Counted from the stretch's first letter, positions 35,328-44,706 are shown. The stretch: DNA of 64,000 nucleotides from Catalinimonas sp038039535 (GCF_038039535.1 NZ_JBBPHP010000022.1:1-64000); one strand, 5' to 3'. The notes: generated from the sequence alone by a model not told the origin. Numbers and translations are program-made.

Positions 35328-35352
35328 AGCCCTATACTAATTGTATAAAGCT
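35328..35352 (-). terminator. Island-supplied terminator for tRNA-Pro, bidirectional
   Basis: AGCTTTATAC pairs with GTATAGGGCT (wobble pairs included) around a 5-nt loop, with a T-run on each strand. On the minus strand it is about 8 bp past the tRNA 3' end and replaces the original terminator displaced to 16117-16146. On the plus strand it ends the beta-rich gene. Confidence 0.7.
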
Positions 35353-35357
35353 TTTTT

Positions 35358-35381
35358 TGTCGGGATGACTGGATTCGAACC
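35358..35381 (-). repeat. attR: 24-bp tRNA-Pro 3' end
   Basis: Identical to 16170-16193. Here it is part of the intact tRNA-Pro gene, so the island restores the tRNA on integration. The match ends after the T-loop. Confidence 0.9.
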
Positions 35382-35434
35382 AGCGACCCCCACGTCCCTA
35401 ACGTGGTGCGCTAACCGGGCTGCGCTACATCCCG
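35360..35434 (-). tRNA. tRNA-Pro, anticodon AGG
   Basis: A complete cloverleaf: acceptor CGGGATG/CATCCCG, D-stem GCGC/GCGC, anticodon stem CCACG/CGTGG with loop TTAGGGA, variable loop GGGTC, T-stem GCTGG/CCAGT with loop TTCGAAT. The loop puts A-G-G at 34-36 with G37, as usual for tRNA-Pro. A34 is unusual: common bacterial proline anticodons are GGG, TGG and CGG. CCA is not encoded. The gene is the integration target of the island. Confidence 0.93.
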
Positions 35435-35611
35435 TCATAAGGTATCTTCAAACACCTTGTGATTTTTGGAGTTGCAAAGATAAGGCTTTCTCAAAATTTG
35501 CCAAACCTTTCATATTATCTTCTGATATTAATTCCTTAAAACCCTGATCAGTTAGGTAAAATTATTGCTCATCTTTTTTTACGATATTGGCAAAAAATAT
35601 AGTTCTGATAC

Positions 35612-38494
35612 ATGAAAAAACATTTACTATTTATATTTCTGTTCTTTTTTTTAATTTCTGCATGTAACAGCAGCAAACAGGCATTAAAATTTCTGCAAAA
35701 ACAAAAATTTGCTGAAGTAAAGCATACGCTGGATAAAGCTATTGCAAAAGATACCCTCAACGCTGACCTTTATTATGTGTACTCCCTTCTCTATACTGAT
35801 ACTTCTTACTCAGCATACAACATTGACTCATCTTTTTATTTTATCAGAAAAGCCATAGAAGACTATCAGGCTTCAGATGTTAAAAGCAAAGAGAAGCTGC
35901 AAAAACAAGGAATTGATAGCCTGGCCCTTGTGCAGCAAAAACTTTACAATGATACGCTTGCTTTTGAAAGAGCTCAAAACCTGCACGAAGTACAGTCTTA
36001 CCAAAATTTTTTAGACACCCACCCTGATGCTCCTCAGGTTCAAATTCAGGAAGCTATACAAAATAGAAATCATCTAGCCTATAGGGCAGCGAACAACCTG
36101 GACACCTACGAGGCTTACAAAGAATTTATGGATACTTACCCTCAGGCTAAAGAATTTAACCTGGCCAAAGAAAGATATAATACTCTTGTATTTCGGGAAA
36201 AGACGCGCTCCGGAGATTTACAGAGCTACATTGATTTTTTAGAAGCATTTCCAGACTCACCGTTTCGCCCTCAGGCGGAAGAGCAAATCCTTCAAATAAC
36301 TACTGCTTCAAATCAACTCAATTCCTATGAAAATTTTATAAAAAACTACCCCTCCAGCCAGCATATCCGCCTGGCTGTAAATTTATTTTACCACTTATAC
36401 GTCGCTGCACATGATAAAGAAAGTTTTTTCAAAAGTTATAAAAATTACCCTCTTACAGATTCTTTAAAAAAAGCAGCCCAGTTTAGTGAACGTATGCTTG
36501 CGCCAATTTTTGAAAATCAGCATTATGGTCTATTAGATAGTAAAGGTAAGTATATCGTTGATACTCAATATAATCTGATTCCAACCCACTATTTTTGTGA
36601 AGGTGTTACTGACGAAATAATCCATCTGGCAACTGCCGATAAAGATTATGTTTTTCACAGTTTGTTATCCAAAGCGGGTGAGACAATATATGAGTACCAA
36701 CTTCCCCGAAACAATATTGAATCTTCTGGAAATTTATTTAGTCAGAAGGTCTATGGTATGCAGGCTGGTTTGATGCTCATTGAAAATGAAGAGGGAAATT
36801 ATCAATTAATGCACCAGGCAGGCCTTCCTATTTATCCCAAAGTAGACTGGACTTATCCCTTAGATACTGCGTTGTTAATACCCGCTATGCCTTCAGAAGC
36901 TGTACCTTTTCAATTTATCAAAATTGAAGAAAATGGTTTATGGGGACTTATCAGTTTTAGTGGGCGGGTACTCTTAGAACCAGTCTACGAGGAAATAGAA
37001 GAATATGGAAACTTCATCGTACTGAGTAAGCAGGGCCTAAAAGCTATTACAACCAGAGAAAAAATTATCAATTCTGCCGATCAAAACGGATTGGAATTAT
37101 CTTTTCGCTATGAAGATGCTGCTTTACTTGACCAGCAACATATTGTTGCCTTTTCTGATCAATATGAAACAGTGCTAGATGTTAATCTCAACACTGCCGT
37201 TCCCCTTGCCAGACAAAATATTATACGCCTGATCAATGGAAGTGAGAGCCCGAACAAAAAGTGGTTGTTAAGAGAGAACAGAACTGAAGCTTATGTCAAA
37301 AATGACACCTTACTCAACCGAAATACTGCCGTATACTACCTTTATGATAAACAGAATCTTTCTGATCAGCCTGAAATTACTTATCAAAAAGCTTATTTTA
37401 ATAAACGCTGGTTGGCATTGAAGAATAAGCAGGGATTTCATTTGTTTGATTCACAGACAGATAATGAAAAAAACGTATATGACTCTGTCAAACTAGTTGG
37501 CGAAAGCTTTGCTCTATTGTTTGAAAGTTTTCAGGATGCCAAAGACAGTGTAAAAGTATTATTTCAGAATGGTGGTAAGCTTGCATTAGTATCACCTGAA
37601 AGGATTACTTTTTTGTTGCTTAGGCCAGGTAGCACTACCAATGAAAAAGAAAATGAATACCTGCTGATATCTCCAAAAAATGGCCCTAAAGAAGTCTGGA
37701 GTCAGTCTGGTAAACGCATTCTGACTGGTAATTTTTCTAACCTTAACCTCTACCCTTCGGGCTTATTTGTGGTGGAAGAAAGAGGTAAAAAAGGTCTACT
37801 GGATAGTTTGGGTAACGAACTTGTTCCTATACGTTATCAGGGAATTAGTAATTACAAAGACAGTACTCTAGCCATTTTTCAAAACAAAAGATTTGGTATC
37901 TACCGGTATCCCAGCAAAACGATGATTGAACCCCGATATGAAGCTATGCTTCAGTCTTATGGGTCGCCAGTATATCAAAAAGGAGACTCTTCATTCTACG
38001 AAATTTTTATAGCCAGAAAAGATGATGCTTATGGGCTAATTAATCAAAATAATGTCCAATTAACAGACTTTACTTTTGATGAGGTCAGGTATTGGAATGA
38101 TACATCTGCTTTTGTAAAATCCGAGGATGAATGGATGATCTACCGCTTCTCCCCCTCTGAAGAGTTTGACGATGAGAAAGAGTATATTTTATACGATGGA
38201 ATTAGTGACTTTGACATAGTACAATCAGACGCTCAGGAAAAAGTCATCAAAATATATAAAGATGGAGGCTATGGGATTCTTAGTAACCAAAGAGGGGAGA
38301 TTCTCGCCCCAACTTATGATGATATACGCCTTTTTGGAAGTATTACAAATCAGGAGGACATTATTTACTATTCAGAAAAGTATGTGCCTGAAGCTGATCT
38401 TTACATCATTATCCACCTGGATTATAAAGGTAACATTATCAAGCGTCAGGCACTTACCTCAGAGCAGTACGATATGGTTTTCTGCGAAGAATGA
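35612..38494 (+). CDS. WG-repeat exported lipoprotein
   Basis: 960 residues. Lipobox Cys near residue 18 (LISACNSSK). Residues about 120-260 hold YxxFLxxxPDSP-type helical repeats like those of outer-membrane TPR lipoproteins. From about 300 onward there are WG/beta repeats (for example YGLLDSKGKYIVDTQYNLIP, WGLISFSGRVLLEPVYEEIE, KGLLDSLGNELVPIRYQGIS, YGILSNQRGEILAPTYDDI). These repeats form extended binding surfaces in Bacteroidota cell-envelope proteins. No enzyme domain. It starts 0.18 kb from the tRNA, reading away. Function unknown. Confidence 0.85.
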   Translation: MKKHLLFIFLFFFLISACNSSKQALKFLQKQKFAEVKHTLDKAIAKDTLNADLYYVYSLLYTDTSYSAYNIDSSFYFIRKAIEDYQASDVKSKEKLQKQGIDSLALVQQKLYNDTLAFERAQNLHEVQSYQNFLDTHPDAPQVQIQEAIQNRNHLAYRAANNLDTYEAYKEFMDTYPQAKEFNLAKERYNTLVFREKTRSGDLQSYIDFLEAFPDSPFRPQAEEQILQITTASNQLNSYENFIKNYPSSQHIRLAVNLFYHLYVAAHDKESFFKSYKNYPLTDSLKKAAQFSERMLAPIFENQHYGLLDSKGKYIVDTQYNLIPTHYFCEGVTDEIIHLATADKDYVFHSLLSKAGETIYEYQLPRNNIESSGNLFSQKVYGMQAGLMLIENEEGNYQLMHQAGLPIYPKVDWTYPLDTALLIPAMPSEAVPFQFIKIEENGLWGLISFSGRVLLEPVYEEIEEYGNFIVLSKQGLKAITTREKIINSADQNGLELSFRYEDAALLDQQHIVAFSDQYETVLDVNLNTAVPLARQNIIRLINGSESPNKKWLLRENRTEAYVKNDTLLNRNTAVYYLYDKQNLSDQPEITYQKAYFNKRWLALKNKQGFHLFDSQTDNEKNVYDSVKLVGESFALLFESFQDAKDSVKVLFQNGGKLALVSPERITFLLLRPGSTTNEKENEYLLISPKNGPKEVWSQSGKRILTGNFSNLNLYPSGLFVVEERGKKGLLDSLGNELVPIRYQGISNYKDSTLAIFQNKRFGIYRYPSKTMIEPRYEAMLQSYGSPVYQKGDSSFYEIFIARKDDAYGLINQNNVQLTDFTFDEVRYWNDTSAFVKSEDEWMIYRFSPSEEFDDEKEYILYDGISDFDIVQSDAQEKVIKIYKDGGYGILSNQRGEILAPTYDDIRLFGSITNQEDIIYYSEKYVPEADLYIIIHLDYKGNIIKRQALTSEQYDMVFCEE

Positions 38495-38497
38495 ATG

Positions 38498-40027
38498 CTA
38501 GTCGTAAACTTCAATCTTACCCTTCTTGATCCTCGTCAAGAATGACTGCATATCCTTTTTGACCAGTGGTAGAAGTATATAACACCCTATAAGATTGGGC
38601 AGTGACATTGCTATGAGAATACCATCAGAGAAAGCTAAAACACTAGCCAGATTGGTTGAAGCTCCAATTACAATAAAAGCACAAAAAATTACCTTATAGC
38701 TGGTAACTGAAATATTACCTTCTCCAAACAGATATGTCCAAGCCTTTAGGCCATAATAGGACCATGAGATAATCGTAGAAAAAGCAAAGAGAAGCACGGC
38801 AATAGCAAGTAAGAAAGGAAACCAGTCAATAACGGTTGAGAATGCAGTAGAAGTGAGGGCAATTCCATCAGCAATGCTCTCGTCTTTATAGGCACCGGAA
38901 ATAACAATAACTAAGGCAGTCATTGTACATACGATTACAGTATCTACAAAAGGCTCTAAAGATGCAACGAAGCCCTCAGTTACCGGCTCGCTAGTTTTTA
39001 CAGCAGAGTGGGCAATCGCAGCAGAACCCACACCAGCTTCGTTAGAGAAGGTTGCACGCCTAAGTCCCCATACTAAAGTACCTATTAATCCACCACCCGC
39101 AGCTTTTCCATTAATAGCACCGTCAATAATGGCAGCAAAAGCATCGGGCACCTGTTCAAGATTAATCAGAATCACTACAATAGAAGTGAGCAGATATAAG
39201 CCGCACATAAAAGGAACAATTTTTTCGGTAACGTTGGCAATACTTTTAATTCCCCCTATAATCACCATCGCTACCAGTATGGCTAAGATAAGTCCGAAAA
39301 CCCAGGTATTTTGAGCAATGAAAGAATCACTGCCACCGGAGATGTTGATAAACTGTTGGGCAGCTTGGTTAACCTGAAACATATTTCCTCCTCCAAAAGA
39401 GGCAAAAATAGCCATGAAGGCAAATAAGGCAGCCAGAAATATACCCATTCTTCCTAACCCTTTTTCTGCAAGACCTTTTCTCAGGTAATACATAGGGCCA
39501 CCGGATACACTGCCATCAGCATGAACATTTCTATAACGTACAGCTAAAGCACATTCTACAAACTTAGCAGACATACCAAATAGGCCAAAAGTAATCATCC
39601 AGAAAGTAGCCCCAGGTCCGCCAACTGAAATCGCTACAGCAACCCCCGCGATATTCCCCAAACCTACTGTCCCTGAAAGTGCAGTAGCAAGTGCCTGAAA
39701 ATGCGTTACTTCCCCAGGGTCACCTTCATGTGTATATTTTCCTTTTACGATGTCAAATGCTGTACCAAAGCCTCTTAGATTGATGAAGTTCAGATAAAAA
39801 GTGAAGATAATAGCGGCAGTGATCAGCCAGGCTACAATAAAAGGAACTTCCACCCCTTGTATTGTAATTAGCGGAAAGAAAAACACAGTACTAATAAAAT
39901 CGGCTGCTGGCGCAAATATACTGTCAATGATCTGGTCTATACTTTTCTCTTCTATATTTTGATCCTGGGCTAAGGCAGGAAATGTTCCCCAAAGAAACAT
40001 CATACAAAGAAGTAGAGGCTTACGCAT
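38498..40027 (-). CDS. Sodium:alanine symporter family transporter (AGCS)
   Basis: About 509 residues from the ATG at 40027; the longer ORF adds 20 residues before a signal-like start (MRKPLLLCMMFLWG). The AGCS core is clear: ALATALSGTVGLGNIAGVAVAISVGGPGATFWM (motif near residues 100-135), then GSVSGGPMYYLRKGL and FSNEAGVGSAAIAHSAVKT. About 10-11 membrane spans. It couples uptake of a small neutral amino acid such as alanine or glycine to Na+, at the inner membrane. It is convergent with the WG gene, three bases apart. Confidence 0.92.
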   Translation of the reverse strand: MRKPLLLCMMFLWGTFPALAQDQNIEEKSIDQIIDSIFAPAADFISTVFFFPLITIQGVEVPFIVAWLITAAIIFTFYLNFINLRGFGTAFDIVKGKYTHEGDPGEVTHFQALATALSGTVGLGNIAGVAVAISVGGPGATFWMITFGLFGMSAKFVECALAVRYRNVHADGSVSGGPMYYLRKGLAEKGLGRMGIFLAALFAFMAIFASFGGGNMFQVNQAAQQFINISGGSDSFIAQNTWVFGLILAILVAMVIIGGIKSIANVTEKIVPFMCGLYLLTSIVVILINLEQVPDAFAAIIDGAINGKAAGGGLIGTLVWGLRRATFSNEAGVGSAAIAHSAVKTSEPVTEGFVASLEPFVDTVIVCTMTALVIVISGAYKDESIADGIALTSTAFSTVIDWFPFLLAIAVLLFAFSTIISWSYYGLKAWTYLFGEGNISVTSYKVIFCAFIVIGASTNLASVLAFSDGILIAMSLPNLIGCYILLPLVKKDMQSFLTRIKKGKIEVYD

Positions 40028-40170
40028 AATTTGATTATTACTTAATGATTGATTCAGATTGTAAAAGACAAAATAAAGGTGCTTCATTTTAAATAAAGCA
40101 CCTACAAATTAGGGTAATTATTAAAGATATGCTAATTAATATTTTTTAAGTCTTTCAACAAACCAATTAA

Positions 40171-41094
40171 TCATGAAGCAGAAATTTTCTCAGTTTTTTT
40201 TAAATGTTTTTCCAGGTAAGCCAAGCCTTCTTTAAAGGTATGAGGTTGGTATCCAAGCTCTTTTTTCGCTTTTTCAATAATAAAACCAGTTTTAGGGGGG
40301 CGTCTGGCTGGCTGCTTAAATTCACTAGAATCAGTTCTACTAATTAGAGACTTGTCAAGGTTAAAATGCTCAGCCACCATAATTGCCAGTTCGTAGGGAG
40401 TAAAGACTTCTTCATCTGAAATATGAAAAATTCCCTGGGCTTTCTTTTGAGCAATTAACCAGCAGGCTTGCGCCAGATCTTCTGCTAGTGTAGGTGTTCT
40501 GTATTGATCATCAACTACCTTTATACTTTTTCCATTCTCCAAACTTTCTTTTACCCAAAGTACAATATTACTTCTGCTCATACTTGGTGCTACTCCATAC
40601 ACCAGTGCAGTTCTTACTATAGCATGTTTAACCTCACTTTGCTGTACCAGCAGTTCTGCTTCTACTTTAGATTTGCCATAGTAATTCACTGGAGCTGGAC
40701 TCTCATCTTCCGCTAAAGGCCCATTAGAACCAGAAAATACAAAATCAGTAGAGAGATGAATAAAAAAAGCATTAATTTCCTTTGCCGCCTCCAACAACCA
40801 TTCAACTGCCACCACATTAACTTCCCAACACTCACTCTGATTTTGTTCGCAGGCGTCTACATTGGTCATTGCAGCAGTATGAACAATTACGTCAGGTTTT
40901 TCTTCCTCTATTATCTGATTTACCTGTTCTCTGTCTGTAATATCCAATGAGCGAAAATGATACTCAGGAAGATCATAATAGTTTACATTTTCACCTCTTG
41001 AAGTAGCAACTACTTCAATACCTTTAGCATGAGTAAGTAGAGCAATTAGTTTTTGCCCCAAAAGTCCATTTGCACCGGTTATTAATATTTTCAT
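40171..41094 (-). CDS. dTDP-4-dehydrorhamnose reductase-like SDR (RmlD family)
   Basis: 307 residues. The Rossmann GxxGxxG is at MKILITGANGLLGQ, and the family patterns HTAAMTNVDACE, FIHLSTDFVFSGSNGP and NYYGKSKVEAE include the YxxxK catalytic pair. The similarity is to RmlD, but the complete rhamnose pathway is not nearby, so it could act on another nucleotide sugar. Cytoplasmic. Confidence 0.85.
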   Translation of the reverse strand: MKILITGANGLLGQKLIALLTHAKGIEVVATSRGENVNYYDLPEYHFRSLDITDREQVNQIIEEEKPDVIVHTAAMTNVDACEQNQSECWEVNVVAVEWLLEAAKEINAFFIHLSTDFVFSGSNGPLAEDESPAPVNYYGKSKVEAELLVQQSEVKHAIVRTALVYGVAPSMSRSNIVLWVKESLENGKSIKVVDDQYRTPTLAEDLAQACWLIAQKKAQGIFHISDEEVFTPYELAIMVAEHFNLDKSLISRTDSSEFKQPARRPPKTGFIIEKAKKELGYQPHTFKEGLAYLEKHLKKTEKISAS

Positions 41095-41114
41095 AGTGAC
41101 GAATTTAAAAAAGT

Positions 41115-41969
41115 CTAATCTGTTGATGGATACTGATATCCGTATTTCTTTGTAATCGCTTTCTTGGATAACTCTTCAACATCCACTGTCATGTAAATTT
41201 CCTTTGTAGGCTTATCCATTGCACCTGTAGGTTGAGCAGCGATTGAATCTACGATGCTTAACCCATCAATAACCTCACCAAAAACTGTATAAGTATCATC
41301 CAAATGAGGAGCGCCGCCGATAGTGGTATATGCCTTTAAACGTTCTTTTGGATACTTTCGGTCCACTTCAATATTTAATTCTTCTTCTACTAACGGTTTC
41401 AACTCAACCATCTTTCTGGTATAAGCTTCAAAATCACCACTCTGATATAAGCCAATAAGCTCTTCCCCTACCTCTTTATAACCATCATTTTTAATCAATT
41501 GCTGTATACCTTTACCGAGCTTGTTCATATCGGTAAGTAATTCATCCTCTGAATATACAGTGCCCTGAACAATATAAAACTGACTGCCACTGGATGCCCG
41601 CTCAGGGTTGATCTGATCTCCCTGTCTTGCTGCTGCTAAAGCTCCTTTTTTATGAAAAAGAGTATCCACAAATTCAGCAGGTATGGTATAATCAATGGAA
41701 TCTTCTTCAGCATTATAGCCTGGGCTAGTACTCAAATCTCCTCCCTGTACCATAAAATTTTTAATTACACGGTGAAAAGTAGTACTATCGTACTTACCCT
41801 GTTGTGCTAACTCAATGAAATTTTCTTTATGCTCGGGAGTTGAATCATAGAGAACAGCATGCATATCTCCGTAAGGTGTATGGATGGTCACTAAGTAATC
41901 TTTCTCTGCACTACAGGCACTTATTATCCATATCAGACATAAAAAACAGACGAAAATATATTTCCTCAT
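41115..41969 (-). CDS. Cyclophilin-type peptidyl-prolyl cis-trans isomerase, lipoprotein
   Basis: 284 residues. Signal peptide with lipobox near Cys19 (IISACSAEK). Cyclophilin motifs: TTFHRVIKNFMVQGGDL, RASSGSQFYIVQG and YTVFGEVIDGL. An insert of about 50 residues lies between RASSGSQFYIVQG and AYTTIGGAPHLDDTYTVFG, longer than in minimal cyclophilins. Periplasmic or membrane-anchored protein folding is the likely role. Confidence 0.9.
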   Translation of the reverse strand: MRKYIFVCFLCLIWIISACSAEKDYLVTIHTPYGDMHAVLYDSTPEHKENFIELAQQGKYDSTTFHRVIKNFMVQGGDLSTSPGYNAEEDSIDYTIPAEFVDTLFHKKGALAAARQGDQINPERASSGSQFYIVQGTVYSEDELLTDMNKLGKGIQQLIKNDGYKEVGEELIGLYQSGDFEAYTRKMVELKPLVEEELNIEVDRKYPKERLKAYTTIGGAPHLDDTYTVFGEVIDGLSIVDSIAAQPTGAMDKPTKEIYMTVDVEELSKKAITKKYGYQYPSTD

Positions 41970-42003
41970 TAATAAAAATGTAACAGCTATTTAAAATACA
42001 AAC

Positions 42004-42936
42004 CTAACAAATATTCATTTGTTTTTTAATTTTTTCAAGAACTAAGTCTCCTCCATTCTCAAGAATTTTTACTGCAAGTTGTTTCCCCAGCACCACAGCA
42101 TCCTCTGCTTTTCCGCCAACACTATGTTTTATTAATTCTTGTCCATTCAGGCTAATAACACCACCAGTAAGCTGTAACAAGCCCTTTTCAAGATTTGCAA
42201 GTGCAAACACCGGGATACTACATCCTCCCCGGAGAGTCTTGAGAAATGATCGCTCTGCCACTAATCTTGATTCTGCTTCAGGGTGACTTACAAGTTTTTT
42301 TATAAGGTGCTTTTTTTCATTTTCCATGCCAGACAAAACTTCCACAGCTACACTTCCCTGCCCTACTGCTGGTATAAAGACTTCAGTGTCAAATTCATAA
42401 ACTATATGGTTATGGTAATTCATTCTGTGTACACCTGCGTATGCCAGTAACATAGCGTCACATGCACCTGACTCCATTTTAGAGAATCTTGTCTGCAAGT
42501 TGCCCCTTATTTCCACAGTTCTGACATGGGGATAATAGTGTTTTAGCAAGGCTTTTCTACGTGCTGAAGATGTACCGACAACCCATTCTTTCTTATCATT
42601 TGCTAAATCCACTGGCTGATGACTTACCAGTACATCATGTACTCTCTCTCTTTCAGTAAAAGCCACAAGCTCAAATTCTTTCGGTAACTCAGATTGCATA
42701 TCCTTAGCACTATGTACTGCAATATCAATTACTCCATCAAGAAGCTGTTGCTCAATTTCCTGAGTAAACACTCCTTTTTCTCCGATTTCAGCAATAGTAA
42801 CATCAAGCTTCTTATCTCCTTTGGTATCAATTGTTATTATTTCAGTTTCCACACCGCCCTGCTGAAGCTTATTTGCTACATAATAGGCTTGCCACAAAGC
42901 CAGCTTACTTCCTCTAGTACCTATTTTTAACTTCAT
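42004..42936 (-). CDS. hemC: Hydroxymethylbilane synthase (porphobilinogen deaminase)
   Basis: 310 residues. It starts MKLKIGTRGSKLALWQA and holds TSSARRKA, GVHRM and the dipyrromethane-binding Cys in LKTLRGGCSIPV. It joins four porphobilinogen molecules in haem synthesis in the cytoplasm. Full length. It is followed by the isomerase gene on the same strand. Confidence 0.96.
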   Translation of the reverse strand: MKLKIGTRGSKLALWQAYYVANKLQQGGVETEIITIDTKGDKKLDVTIAEIGEKGVFTQEIEQQLLDGVIDIAVHSAKDMQSELPKEFELVAFTERERVHDVLVSHQPVDLANDKKEWVVGTSSARRKALLKHYYPHVRTVEIRGNLQTRFSKMESGACDAMLLAYAGVHRMNYHNHIVYEFDTEVFIPAVGQGSVAVEVLSGMENEKKHLIKKLVSHPEAESRLVAERSFLKTLRGGCSIPVFALANLEKGLLQLTGGVISLNGQELIKHSVGGKAEDAVVLGKQLAVKILENGGDLVLEKIKKQMNIC

Positions 42937-42971
42937 ATCTTCTAATTTTTTAACGCCAAATTGTCTTCACT

Positions 42972-44186
42972 CTACCGCAGTATTTGGCCTATCTTCAGCG
43001 AAATATCCAGAAATACAATTTTTGGATTAGCGTTTCTCATCAGATGATAGTATCCCTGATTGAAGAGTTGCGTTATTTTTTCAATCTTATCAAACGTCAT
43101 CACTTTACTAAAATTGGTAATGAACTTAAGTTCCTCTCCCTGCAACCTAATCAACACTTTATCTTTTTTGAGCATTACTTCATCATTACTATCATCGGGA
43201 GGACCTTCGGTGGCTATTACCATGAGTGTTTCACGAAGCATACCCAAACCATATTGCATCAAGCCTTTTTGAGCCTCTTTACCCATTTTTTGCACCTGAT
43301 CCATCATATGGGTTAGTTTGCTGTAATCCTGAACATAACAAATACGCATCCAATCTCTGAAAAACTGATGACTATCCTCTTCTACTTCTCCTAAAAGCTT
43401 AAGCGCCTGATTTAAGTTTCCATCAGCCAATGTGGCAATCTGCCTTAACTGCAACATTCTTTTATCCTGAGGTTCTTCAATGCCCTCTCGCTTGGCTAAA
43501 CTCAGCATTAGCTCTTCATCCGTAAAAGCTCTGATATTTACAATCTGAGTACGTGACAGGATGGTTGGTAGTATCTTTTCTACATCTTGGGCTACCAAAA
43601 AAAAGAGCGTATTGTCCGGAGGCTCTTCCAGTATCTTCAGAATTCCGTTGGCTGCAGAAGGGTGTAAAAGCTCCGGAAGCCAAAGGATGACTATCTTATA
43701 TTTCCCTTCAAAAGACTTTAAAGAAAGTTTTCTGATGATATTTCGGCTTTCTTCTTTAGAAATATTGAGCTGTTTGTTTTCTGCTCCAAAATATGAGCTC
43801 CAGTCTACTGCATCTCCATAGGGGTTTTCAGCCAGGAAAGTACGCCACTCTTTGATGTAGCTATCGCTCACCACATCCTTCCCTGAAATATTTTTGGTTG
43901 CACTGACTGGAAAAACAAAGTGTACATCCGGATGAATAAATTTGTTGAGTTTTTCAAAACTGGGCTTGTCCACGCTTAGCTTATTCACTTCCTCAGAAAA
44001 CATTCCGCCATCAGCAGAAGTCAGAGTGTGACTGTTAAGATAAGTAGCAAAAGCTACTGCCATTGCCAGATTAGCACTACCCTCCGGGCCTAAAAACAGC
44101 TGAGCATGCGCCACATGACCTTCTTGTGCTGAATGTATCAGACTCTCTTTGATTTCTTTCAGGCCACTAATATCTGAAAACTGCAT
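42972..44186 (-). CDS. holB: DNA polymerase III subunit delta' -like ATPase
   Basis: 404 residues. The clamp-loader fold shows AHAQLFLGPEGSANLAMAVAF, where the P-loop Gly-x-Gly-Lys-Thr is degraded, as in non-hydrolysing delta' proteins, then KIVILWLPELLHPSAANGILKILEEPP and LSRTQIVNIRAF. It would support loading of the sliding clamp. Length is larger than the E. coli protein. It is upstream of hemC on the same strand. Confidence 0.88.
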   Translation of the reverse strand: MQFSDISGLKEIKESLIHSAQEGHVAHAQLFLGPEGSANLAMAVAFATYLNSHTLTSADGGMFSEEVNKLSVDKPSFEKLNKFIHPDVHFVFPVSATKNISGKDVVSDSYIKEWRTFLAENPYGDAVDWSSYFGAENKQLNISKEESRNIIRKLSLKSFEGKYKIVILWLPELLHPSAANGILKILEEPPDNTLFFLVAQDVEKILPTILSRTQIVNIRAFTDEELMLSLAKREGIEEPQDKRMLQLRQIATLADGNLNQALKLLGEVEEDSHQFFRDWMRICYVQDYSKLTHMMDQVQKMGKEAQKGLMQYGLGMLRETLMVIATEGPPDDSNDEVMLKKDKVLIRLQGEELKFITNFSKVMTFDKIEKITQLFNQGYYHLMRNANPKIVFLDISLKIGQILR

Positions 44187-44258
44187 ATTGAAGGTGTAAA
44201 ACTTAAATTCCGAAATTAATAAACAAGTACTAATTCAAGAACCATTTAAGAAATAAAA

Positions 44259-44284
44259 AAAGTCTTCAGATAACTGAAGACTTT
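44259..44284 (-). terminator. Intrinsic terminator after rpmE2
   Basis: AAAGTCTTCAG and CTGAAGACTTT form a perfect 11-bp stem with an ATAA loop. The minus strand continues with a T-run (the complement of the A-run at 44253-44261). It lies 22 bp past the L31 stop. Confidence 0.88.
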
Positions 44285-44305
44285 AAAATTTGATGACGTT
44301 TAATA

Positions 44306-44557
44306 CTAACTCTTGTCGCGCTTATAACGCTTGTTAAATTTCTCTACACGGCCTGCAGTATCAACATACAATTTCTTACCAGTATAGAAGGGGTGAGAAG
44401 CAGAGCTTACTTCAACCTTCACTACGGGATACTCATTACCATCTTCCCACTTTACAGTTTCCTCTGAGTTCATGGTAGAACGAGTGATAAATTTAAAATC
44501 GCTGGACGTATCATGAAATACGACCTTTCTGTATTCTGGGTGGATATCTTTTTTCAT
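44306..44557 (-). CDS. rpmE2: 50S ribosomal protein L31, type B
   Basis: About 83 residues from MKKDIHPEYRKVVFHDTSS (ATG at 44557). The longer frame from 44602 adds 15 residues without family support. The typical type-B run FYTGKKLYVDTAGRVEKFNKRY is present, with no zinc-binding Cys set, so it belongs to the zinc-free form. Followed by a clear terminator. Confidence 0.93.
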   Translation of the reverse strand: MKKDIHPEYRKVVFHDTSSDFKFITRSTMNSEETVKWEDGNEYPVVKVEVSSASHPFYTGKKLYVDTAGRVEKFNKRYKRDKS

Positions 44558-44706
44558 AGCCTTCGTTTTTTCTATGGTTTTAACGGATTTTGCCGTTATC
44601 AAAGTTCATTTTCTCAAAAGAGTTGCAAATATAAAAACTTTTATTCGGCAATCATAAGTATCTCCCTAATGGTTTTATCAATTTTTGGTGAAAATTTTCA
44701 TCTCCC

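Larger units (their letters stand above)
16170..35381. mobile_element. 19.2-kb integrative island inserted in the 3' end of tRNA-Pro
   Basis: A 24-bp direct repeat of the tRNA-Pro 3' end (T-stem, T-loop, acceptor strand) marks both ends, 16170-16193 and 35358-35381. The integrase gene is next to the left copy, reading inward. Paired TGTTTCTAC sites lie just inside both ends. Inside are an HTH protein, a Rep-like protein, four tiny membrane proteins, a type III restriction system with a HEPN-motif protein, a DUF262/HNH nuclease and several unknown genes. No type IV secretion, capsid or terminase genes are visible, so it is probably mobilised by another element or excises passively. Confidence 0.88.

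Noticed and set aside
35341..35547. Plus-strand ORF of 68 codons starting near the tRNA
   Set aside because: It reads antisense through the tRNA-Pro gene, and its amino-acid pattern (GMTGFEPATPTS) is the well-known artefact of translating tRNA antisense.
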